The notes beneath the pieces were generated by a model. The model was given only the letters and a program-made list of their open reading frames with translations, was not told where the DNA came from and did no database searches. This document shows, one piece after another, positions 40,668 to 46,388 of a stretch of DNA of 46,388 nt. This stretch comes from Thioalkalivibrio halophilus (lineage in GTDB: Bacteria > Pseudomonadota > Gammaproteobacteria > Ectothiorhodospirales > Ectothiorhodospiraceae). The stretch spans positions 49,573 through 95,960 of the forward strand of contig NZ_MUZR01000013.1 in assembly GCF_001995255.1 (NCBI RefSeq), read 5' to 3'. Each line of letters starts with the position of its first letter. Position 1 is the first letter of the stretch. The translations under genes were made by a program, and so were the position numbers.

Positions 40668-41008
40668 ACCTGCTGCTGGTCACCGCCGCCGGGTTCCTGC
40701 TGCTGACCATCCTGTTCGGGCTGATCCGCGTGCTGCGTGGCCCGGGCTCAGGTGATCGGATGCTCACTGCCCAGCTGTTCGGCACCTCGGGGGTCGGCAT
40801 CCTGCTGCTGCTCGGCTTTGCCCTGGACCAGCCGGCGCTGGTGGACGTGGCGCTGGTGTTCGCGCTGCTGGCGGTGGTGGCGGCCGTCGCGTTCGTGCGC
40901 CAGCACGGGCTGCCGGAGCCGGCGGGCACGCCGATGCACGAAAACCCGGTAGAAGAAGACCCGCACGACCCGGGGCATAACCCGACGGAGAAGACGCATG
41001 ATCGCTGA
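40664..41008 (+). CDS. mrpF: Mrp-type antiporter subunit F
   Basis: A 114-residue protein with three TM segments (about 4-22, 35-55 and 60-82). The family signature is LIRVLRGPGSGDRMLTAQLF (near 20-39). The last 30 residues form an Asp/His/Pro-rich hydrophilic tail (ENPVEEDPHDPGHNPTEK) that is longer than in typical MrpF (about 90 residues). It overlaps mrpE by four bases and mrpG by 11. Confidence 0.9.
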   Translation: MNLLLVTAAGFLLLTILFGLIRVLRGPGSGDRMLTAQLFGTSGVGILLLLGFALDQPALVDVALVFALLAVVAAVAFVRQHGLPEPAGTPMHENPVEEDPHDPGHNPTEKTHDR

Positions 41009-41294
41009 TCTGCTGACCGCCGTGCTGGTCCTCGCGGGGCTCGTGTTCTTCGCCGCCGGCACCCTGGGGCTGCTGCGCTTTCCCGATGTCTATACCCGCC
41101 TGCATGCGCTGACCAAGGCCGACAACCTCGGCCTGGGCCTGGTGGTGCTGGGGCTGATGCCGCAGGCCGACGGGCCGGCAATGATCCTCAAGCTGGTGCT
41201 GATCTGGGTGCTGGTACTCGCCGCCGGGGCCACGGCCGCGCACATGGTCGCCCAGCGGACCTGGACCCACGGCGAGTTCGAGCGGCGCGAATGA
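40998..41294 (+). CDS. mrpG: Mrp-type antiporter subunit G
   Basis: A 98-residue three-TM protein. The family signature is GLLRFPDVYTRLHALTKADN (near 24-43), and the rest (LGLVVLGLMPQADGPAMILK, then AHMVAQRTW) is typical of MrpG. The start lies inside mrpF (11-base overlap), and the stop overlaps the next gene (ATGA). Confidence 0.92.
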   Translation: MIADLLTAVLVLAGLVFFAAGTLGLLRFPDVYTRLHALTKADNLGLGLVVLGLMPQADGPAMILKLVLIWVLVLAAGATAAHMVAQRTWTHGEFERRE

Positions 41295-42331
41295 ACGCAG
41301 CGCTGCTGGCCTTCGACGTCGTCCTGCTGGCCGGACTGCTGGGGGTGGCCTGGCGCTGTCTGGCCAGCACCGACCTGTTCCGCGCGGTGGTTCTGTTCAT
41401 CACCTTCGGCCTGCTGCTGGCCATCGCCTGGGTCCGGCTCGAGGCCCCGGACATCGCCCTGGCGGAGGCGGCCATCGGGGCCGGCATCACCGGGGCGCTG
41501 CTGCTGGTCACGCTGGAACGCCTGAAGCACATCATGAACCCGCACCGCGGGGACGCGGGCCCGAGCCCGCCCCCGGATCCGGTGGCATCCGACACGGGCA
41601 ACGCGGATGCGGAGGCCCGCGACGCCCGCGACCCGGGTGCCGGCAATGTCGCGCTGAGCTGTGCCCCGACCCCGGCACGCGGACGCTGGAGCGCGGTCGC
41701 GGTGAGTGGCGGACTGGCCCTGCTGCTGATGGCAACGCTGGCCACGCAGGACCACGGCCCCGGCCTGCAGCCCGCGGTGGCCGCACACATGGACGTCTCC
41801 GGGGTGGACCACGGCATCACTGCGGTGCTGCTGAATTTCCGCGCCTGGGACACCCTGCTGGAACTGGCCATGGTCCTGCTGGCCGGGCTGGGGGCCTGGT
41901 CGCTGGGGCGCCATGACGCGCTGCCCGCCCGCCCGGCGCCGGGCCCGGTCCTGCCGGGGGCGGTACGCCTGCTGCTGCCGGTGGCCATCGTCACGGGGGT
42001 ATATCTGCTGTGGGCCGGGAGCCATGCCCCGGGCGGCGCCTTTCAGGCCGGCGCGGTGCTGGGCGCGGCGGGGATACTGATGAGCCTCGCGCGTCCGCAC
42101 TCGCTGCCCGACCCGGACCCGCGGCTGCTGCGCATCGGCGTGACGGCCGGGGCGCTGCTGTTCCTCGCCCTCGGCTTGTGGGGGCTGTTCGCCGGTCCTG
42201 CGCTGCTGACCTGGCCGCGCAATCTGGCCTACCCCCTGATCCTGATCATCGAGACCGGCGCGACGCTGTCCATAGCCCTCACGCTCGTCGCCCTGTTCGT
42301 TGGCGGACGCTCCCCGCGGGAGGATGCATGA
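41291..42331 (+). CDS. mrpB: Fusion of MrpA C-terminal-like (DUF4040/MbhD) and MrpB domains
   Basis: A 346-residue membrane protein. Residues about 1-80 match the DUF4040 domain that forms the C-terminal part of MrpA in Bacillus (MbhD in archaeal hydrogenases): CLASTDLFRAVVLFITFGLL, RLEAPDIALAEAAIGAGITG. After a hydrophilic linker (about 85-130), a TM and a short periplasmic stretch, the MnhB/MrpB domain begins (about 215-345; SHAPGGAFQAGAVLGAAGI), with the PGGxFQAG signature. The fusion replaces the C-terminal half of MrpA, which is not otherwise present here. It overlaps its neighbours on both sides. Confidence 0.88.
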   Translation: MNAALLAFDVVLLAGLLGVAWRCLASTDLFRAVVLFITFGLLLAIAWVRLEAPDIALAEAAIGAGITGALLLVTLERLKHIMNPHRGDAGPSPPPDPVASDTGNADAEARDARDPGAGNVALSCAPTPARGRWSAVAVSGGLALLLMATLATQDHGPGLQPAVAAHMDVSGVDHGITAVLLNFRAWDTLLELAMVLLAGLGAWSLGRHDALPARPAPGPVLPGAVRLLLPVAIVTGVYLLWAGSHAPGGAFQAGAVLGAAGILMSLARPHSLPDPDPRLLRIGVTAGALLFLALGLWGLFAGPALLTWPRNLAYPLILIIETGATLSIALTLVALFVGGRSPREDA

Positions 42332-42675
42332 TCGAATCCCTGGATCCCGGAACCCTGTATCCCTTCGGCGGCGCCGCGCTGTTCGCGCTGGGCCTGCACG
42401 GACTGATCCGCCGGCGTCACCTGATCCTGCGCATCCTGGCAGTGAACATAATGGGCTCCGGGGTGTTCATGGTGTTCCTGGGCATCGCCGCGCGTGGCGA
42501 TGCCCCGCCGGATCCGGTAGCCCAGGCCCTGACCCTGACCGGCATCGTGGTGGCGGTGAGCGCCACCGCGTTCGCCCTCGCGCTGACGGTGCATCTGGCA
42601 CGCCTGACCGGCCATGCAGTGCTGCTGCCCGGGCCGCTGAGAACCCACCGCGGCAATCGCCCCGAAGACCCGTGA
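42328..42675 (+). CDS. mrpC: Mrp-type antiporter subunit C (NuoK-like)
   Basis: A 115-residue protein with three TM segments and the NuoK/MrpC pattern: LYPFGGAALFALGLHGLIRR, then LILRILAVNIMGSGVFMVFL (near 31-50) and DPVAQALTLTGIVVAVSATA (near 61-80), then FALALTVHLAR. Length is like MrpC (about 113). ATG 42328 overlaps the mrpB stop, and the next gene (mrpD) overlaps its stop (GTGA). Confidence 0.93.
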   Translation: MIESLDPGTLYPFGGAALFALGLHGLIRRRHLILRILAVNIMGSGVFMVFLGIAARGDAPPDPVAQALTLTGIVVAVSATAFALALTVHLARLTGHAVLLPGPLRTHRGNRPEDP

Positions 42676-44168
42676 GCGCCACCATCCCCGAGTCCCTGGT
42701 GTTCGCGACCGGGGCCCTGGCCGCGGTGTCGCTGGGGCTGCCGCTGCTGGCTTCCGCCTGGCCGTGGCAGGCCCGGCGCATCGGCCTGCTGGGCCTGTCG
42801 CTGTCGATCCTCGGGCTGCTGGCGACCATCGGGCTGTTCCTCGATGCCGCGCCGGGGATGGACGCACCCGCGGTGCGGGTGGGGCTGGGTGGCTGGGAGG
42901 CACCGCTGGGAGTCACCCTGCATCTCGACGGCCTGACACTGGCGATGCTGCTGCTCAATGCGCTGGTGGCGCTGGCGGGCAGCCTGTACGCCCGCGGCTA
43001 TATCCGCGGGAGCGCCGAACAGCGACAGTTCTGGCCGCTGTGGCTGTGGCTGTGGGGCGGGCTCAACCTGCTGGTGCTATCGGGCGATGCCTTCAACCTG
43101 TACATCACCCTGGAGATCGCCAGCCTGTCCGCGGTGGCGCTGGTGGCCCTCACCGGCGATACCGACGCGGTCACCGGCGCGATGCGCTATCTGCTGATCA
43201 ACCTGCTCGGCTCGCTGTCGTTCCTGCTGGGTGCCGCGCTGCTGTACGGGGAGTTCGGCGTGCTGGACCTGACCCTGCTGGGCGAGCTGGCCGGCGACGG
43301 CCCCACCGAACGCATGGCCGCCGCGCTGATGCTGGGCGGACTGCTGATGAAGGCGGCAGTATTCCCGCTGCACGTATGGCTGGCCACCGCGCATGCCAGC
43401 GCGCCGGCGCCGGTCAGCGGCATGCTGTCGGGCATGGTGGTGGCGGCGATGTTCTACCTGATCCTGCGGCTGTGGCTGCTGATCTTCGCGCCGCTGGGCA
43501 CCCCCGCGCTGGCCGTGCTGCTGGGGCTGCTGGGCAGCGCGGCCCTCGTCTGGGGCTCGCTCCAGGCGCTGCGCGCGCCCCGGCTCAAGATCGTCGCGGC
43601 CTACTCCACGGTGGCGCAGATGGGCTACATCGCGCTGGCCTTCCCCATCCTGATCCTGCAGCCGGCGGCCTGGCCGGTGGTGGTGTTCTTCGCCTTCGCC
43701 CACGGCCTGGCCAAGGCCGCGGTGCTGATGGGCGCCGGCACGCTCCAGAAGGCTGCGGGACACGACCGCATGAATGCCCTGGGACCGGTGCTGCGGGCGC
43801 GCGGGCGCACGGTGTTCGCCCTGGGCCTGGGCGGCATCTCGCTCATGGGACTGCCACTGACCGGCGGCTTTCTGGCCAAATATCTGCTGCTGGAGGCGGG
43901 GATGCACGGCGCGGCGGATGCCCCGCCGGTCATGCAGGCCTGGACGTGGCTGTGGGTGGTCATGGTCGCGCTGGGTTCCCTGCTGGCCACTGCGTACATC
44001 CTGCGCATGGTGGCACCGGCTTTCGCCCGCGGTGAGCGTGATCCCGGCGTCCCGGTCTCCGCCGGCATGGAATGGATGCCACTGGCACTGGCCGCGGGCG
44101 CCGCGGCCATGGGCCTGGCCGGGGCACCGCTGATGCACCTGCTGGAGCACACGGCGGGGGTGTCATGA
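42672..44168 (+). CDS. mrpD: Mrp-type antiporter subunit D (NuoM/NuoN-like)
   Basis: A 498-residue proton-conducting antiporter-like subunit with about 14 TM segments. Conserved charged residues include the Glu in the TM5 segment FNLYITLEIASLSAVALVAL (near 142-161) and the Lys in GGLLMKAAVFPLHVWLATAH (near 226-245, TM7), followed by APAPVSGMLSGMVV. The TM8/TM12 lysine region AHGLAKAAVLMGAGTLQKAA is near 342-361. All are hallmarks of MrpD/NuoM/NuoN. GTG start (the ATGA/GTGA overlap pattern of this operon). Confidence 0.92.
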   Translation: MSATIPESLVFATGALAAVSLGLPLLASAWPWQARRIGLLGLSLSILGLLATIGLFLDAAPGMDAPAVRVGLGGWEAPLGVTLHLDGLTLAMLLLNALVALAGSLYARGYIRGSAEQRQFWPLWLWLWGGLNLLVLSGDAFNLYITLEIASLSAVALVALTGDTDAVTGAMRYLLINLLGSLSFLLGAALLYGEFGVLDLTLLGELAGDGPTERMAAALMLGGLLMKAAVFPLHVWLATAHASAPAPVSGMLSGMVVAAMFYLILRLWLLIFAPLGTPALAVLLGLLGSAALVWGSLQALRAPRLKIVAAYSTVAQMGYIALAFPILILQPAAWPVVVFFAFAHGLAKAAVLMGAGTLQKAAGHDRMNALGPVLRARGRTVFALGLGGISLMGLPLTGGFLAKYLLLEAGMHGAADAPPVMQAWTWLWVVMVALGSLLATAYILRMVAPAFARGERDPGVPVSAGMEWMPLALAAGAAAMGLAGAPLMHLLEHTAGVS

Positions 44169-45703
44169 ACGCCGACGGCGGCCTGCTCCTGCTCGCGATC
44201 CTCGCCAGCTCGCTGGTACCGGGACTGCTGATCTTCTTCCTGCCGGAAGAACGCCACGGGCTGCGCACCCTGCTGAACCTGAGCGCGGCGGGGATCAAGC
44301 TCGTACTGGTGGGGGTGCTGCTCCTCGGGGTGCAGCGGGGCGAGACCTTCGAGTTCGGCCTGACGCTGCTGCCGGGCGTGGACTTCGTGCTCGCCGCCGA
44401 TGCCCTGTCACTGCTGTTCGCGACCCTGTCCTCGATCCTGTGGTTCGTGACCACTCTGTATGCGATCGGCTATCTGGAGGGGTCGCCGCGGCGCAGCCGC
44501 TTCTTCGGTTTTTTCTCGCTGTGCGTGAGCGCGACGGTCGGCATCGCCCTGTCGGGCAACCTGATCACCTTCGTGATCTTCTACGAGATCCTGACCCTGG
44601 CCACCTGGCCACTGGTGGTCCACCGCGGCACACCGGAGGCGCTGCGCGCGGGACGGCTGTATCTCGCCTACACCATCACCAGCGGGCTGGTGCTGCTGGT
44701 CGCGGTGATCGCGCTGAACCTGCTGGCGGGTTCGCAGCCATTCGAGTCGGGAGGGTACCTCCGGCATCTGTCGCCGGACACGCATGGCCTTCTGCAGGTC
44801 ATCGGTCTGGCCCTGATTGCCGGCTTTGCGGTGAAGGCCGCGCTGATCCCGCTGCATTCCTGGCTGCCGCGGGCGATGGTCGCGCCGGCCCCGGTCAGCG
44901 CCCTGCTGCACGCGGTGGCGGTGGTCAAGGCCGGGGCCTTCGGTCTCGTGCGCACGTTCAACGACGTGTTCGGCCTGGAGCTGGCCGCGACCCTGCATCT
45001 GACCGACGTGCTGCTGGTGCTGGCCGCGCTGACTATCCTCTACGGCTCCATCCAGGCCCTGCGTGCCCACGACATCAAGCAGCGCCTGGCCTTCTCCACC
45101 GTCAGCCAGGTGTCTTACATCGCCCTGGGCCTGGCACTGGCCGGGCCACTCGGGGTGGTCGGCGGACTGGTGCATCTGGTGCACCAGGGCCTGACCAAGA
45201 TCACTCTGTTCTTCTGTGCCGGCAACTTCGCCGAAACCCTGGGCATCCACGAGATCCGCGAGATGCGCGGGGTCGGCCGGCGCATGCCGCTGACCATGGC
45301 GGCGTTCACCGTGGGCGGGCTGGGCATGATCGGGCTGCCGCCGCTGGCCGGGTTCATCTCCAAGTGGTACCTGGGGCTGGGCGCGCTGGAGGGGGATGCG
45401 GTCTGGATCCTGGGCGTGCTGGCGCTGAGCAGCCTCCTCAACGCGGCGTATTTCCTGCCGCCCATCATCGCCGGATGGATGGCCGAACCGGAGGTGACCC
45501 GGCCACCAGCGCACAAGACGCGCTTCGAGAGCCACTGGATGTTGCTGTTCCCGACCCTGTTCGTGGCCGTGCTGGCGCTGCTGCCGGGCCTGCTGGCCGG
45601 GCTGGAACTGAGCCCGCTGGGCTGGGTGGAACGGATCGTCGAACGCGGATATGTCCTGGTGCCGGGCAGTGACATGGAGAACGGCACGGGGGTAGCCCCA
45701 TGA
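44165..45703 (+). CDS. Second antiporter-like (MrpD/NuoM-type) subunit
   Basis: A 512-residue membrane protein with about 14 TM segments. It has the same conserved pattern as mrpD: the TM5 glutamate in ITFVIFYEILTLATWPLVVH (near 134-153), and the TM7 lysine in GFAVKAALIPLHSWLPRAMV (near 220-239) followed by APAPVSALLHAVAVVKAGAF. The Lys in VHQGLTKITLFFCAGNFAET (near 340-359) is also kept. The region EIREMRGVGRRMPLTMAA is typical of NuoM/MrpA-like proteins. It may take the place of the MrpA N-terminal half, but sequence alone does not separate it from MrpD. Overlaps mrpD and the next gene by four bases. Confidence 0.88.
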   Translation: MNADGGLLLLAILASSLVPGLLIFFLPEERHGLRTLLNLSAAGIKLVLVGVLLLGVQRGETFEFGLTLLPGVDFVLAADALSLLFATLSSILWFVTTLYAIGYLEGSPRRSRFFGFFSLCVSATVGIALSGNLITFVIFYEILTLATWPLVVHRGTPEALRAGRLYLAYTITSGLVLLVAVIALNLLAGSQPFESGGYLRHLSPDTHGLLQVIGLALIAGFAVKAALIPLHSWLPRAMVAPAPVSALLHAVAVVKAGAFGLVRTFNDVFGLELAATLHLTDVLLVLAALTILYGSIQALRAHDIKQRLAFSTVSQVSYIALGLALAGPLGVVGGLVHLVHQGLTKITLFFCAGNFAETLGIHEIREMRGVGRRMPLTMAAFTVGGLGMIGLPPLAGFISKWYLGLGALEGDAVWILGVLALSSLLNAAYFLPPIIAGWMAEPEVTRPPAHKTRFESHWMLLFPTLFVAVLALLPGLLAGLELSPLGWVERIVERGYVLVPGSDMENGTGVAP

Positions 45704-46388
45704 ACGCGTTCATCCTGCTCGGTGTTCCGCTGCTCCCGCTGCTGCTGGCCGCGGCGCTGTCACTGCGGCCGGGACACGCGCCGCTGCGTCTGGTGCCCTG
45801 GGCGGCGCTGCCTGCCCTGCTGCTGGCCGCGCTGGGCCCGGAGGGCAAGCAGGCCTCGCTGCCATGGCTGATGACCGGAGTCGAGCTCGGGCTGGACCCG
45901 CTCGGCCGGATCTTCCTCGTCCTGACCGCCGGCCTGTGGCTGGCCGCCGGGCTGCACGCGCTGCACGAACGCGCGGACGATCCCGCCCGGCGGCGATTCT
46001 TCGTGTTCTTCCTGCTGTCGATGGCGGGCAACCTGGGGCTGATCCTGGCGCAGGACGCCGCGTCGTTCTACCTGTTCTTCTCGCTGATGAGCCTGTCGGC
46101 CTGGGGTCTGGTGGTGCACAAGCGCAGTGCCGAGGCGTGGATGGCCGCGCGGCTGTATCTGGTGCTGTCGGTGTTCGGCGAGGTCGCACTGTTCGCCGGT
46201 CTTATGCTCGCCATCCACCAGGCGGGCGGCGAGACCACGCTGGCGGCCATCGCTGCGGCACGGCCCGAGGGCGCGGCGATGGTGCTGCTGGTGCTGGGAC
46301 TGGGCATCAAGGCCGGCATGCTCGGGGTGCACTTCTGGCTGCCACTGGCCCATCCTGCCGCACCGATACCCGCCAGCGCGGTGCTTTC
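45700..46388 (+). CDS. Third antiporter-like subunit, partial (runs off window)
   Basis: An open frame of 229 codons continuing beyond the right edge. It overlaps the preceding stop (ATGA). The visible part has six to seven TM segments, the LGLDPLGRIFLVLTAGLWLA segment (near 64-83), an ASFYLFFSLMSLSAWGLVVH segment (near 119-138) in which Ser replaces the TM5 glutamate, and GLGIKAGMLGVHFWLPLAHP (near 206-225) with the TM7 lysine, then APIPASAVLS. The pattern shows the proton-conducting membrane transporter family. The missing glutamate could mean altered or lost proton transfer in this subunit. Confidence 0.85.
   Translation, partial: MNAFILLGVPLLPLLLAAALSLRPGHAPLRLVPWAALPALLLAALGPEGKQASLPWLMTGVELGLDPLGRIFLVLTAGLWLAAGLHALHERADDPARRRFFVFFLLSMAGNLGLILAQDAASFYLFFSLMSLSAWGLVVHKRSAEAWMAARLYLVLSVFGEVALFAGLMLAIHQAGGETTLAAIAAARPEGAAMVLLVLGLGIKAGMLGVHFWLPLAHPAAPIPASAVL

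Noticed and set aside
1-46388. tRNA, rRNA, CRISPR array, prophage, integron or insertion sequence
   Set aside because: No such sequence pattern was seen on either strand; the only repeats found are the REP-type pair and the palindromic intergenic repeat.
40119-46388. Membrane-bound hydrogenase or complex I instead of an antiporter
   Set aside because: No hydrogenase large/small subunit, NuoB/C/D-like or iron-sulfur subunit gene is seen in the window; E, F and G subunits with MrpB mark an Mrp-type antiporter, though genes beyond the right edge could change this.

Overview
This is a very GC-rich stretch of a bacterial chromosome with strong G/C preference at third codon positions, gene-dense, with many ATGA/GTGA stop-start overlaps. 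The gene content (dapC-dapD-yffB, two chemoreceptors with FliA-type promoters, mutS-fdxA, egtBCD, a multi-gene Mrp antiporter, PilZ/EAL signalling) points to a motile gammaproteobacterium. My best guess is the Ectothiorhodospiraceae (Thioalkalivibrio-like, possibly haloalkaliphilic); this is inferred from gene families and remembered gene order, not from a search. No rRNA, tRNA, CRISPR array, phage or insertion sequence was seen. The longest stretch without a gene is about 270 bases (18402-18669).

Layout. 1-4798: the 3' part of ppk1 converges on a minus-strand operon egtD-sixA-ppx. 4914-8019: a divergent plus-strand operon egtC-egtB-SIMPL protein-rhodanese; with egtD this gives the core ergothioneine enzymes. 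8117-10549: lysine/diaminopimelate genes dapC-dapD followed by yffB. 10565-18459: a minus-strand sensory block with a Cache-type chemoreceptor, an RhlE-type helicase, a hybrid SBP-PAS-GADEF-EAL protein and a chemoreceptor with a periplasmic zinc-binding-like (CZB) motif; both chemoreceptors have good sigma-28 promoter matches. 18670-23940: methyltransferase, the tail of a lost EAL protein, an EI24/CysZ-like protein, a secreted coiled-coil protein, yaiI, pncC, a PilZ protein and an unrecognised protein. 24084-29090: mutS, fdxA, a DUF4870-like protein, a REP-type inverted repeat, an EamA transporter and a secreted thioredoxin-fold-like protein.

29257-34926 is the most interesting part: a compact plus-strand operon encoding a UbiA-type polyprenyl-phosphate phosphoribosyltransferase, a YbhN/flippase-like membrane protein, DprE1, DprE2 and an ArnT-like GT-C glycosyltransferase. 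Together these look like a route to a polyprenyl-phosphoryl-D-arabinofuranose donor and its use at the outer face of the membrane, best known from mycobacteria and seen in only some proteobacteria. The expected phosphatase step is missing here, and a palindromic repeat sits between the second and third genes.

35098-39401 is a four-gene signalling operon (secreted molybdopterin-domain-like protein, sensor kinase, REC-LuxR regulator, DUF1461 membrane protein). 39487-40074 is an IalB-like secreted protein. 40119 to the window end is an Mrp-type antiporter operon in the order E-F-G-(A C-terminal/B fusion)-C-D followed by two further antiporter-like subunits, the last cut by the window edge. It appears to have a promoter inside a palindrome abutting the mrpE start, which could give a leaderless message.
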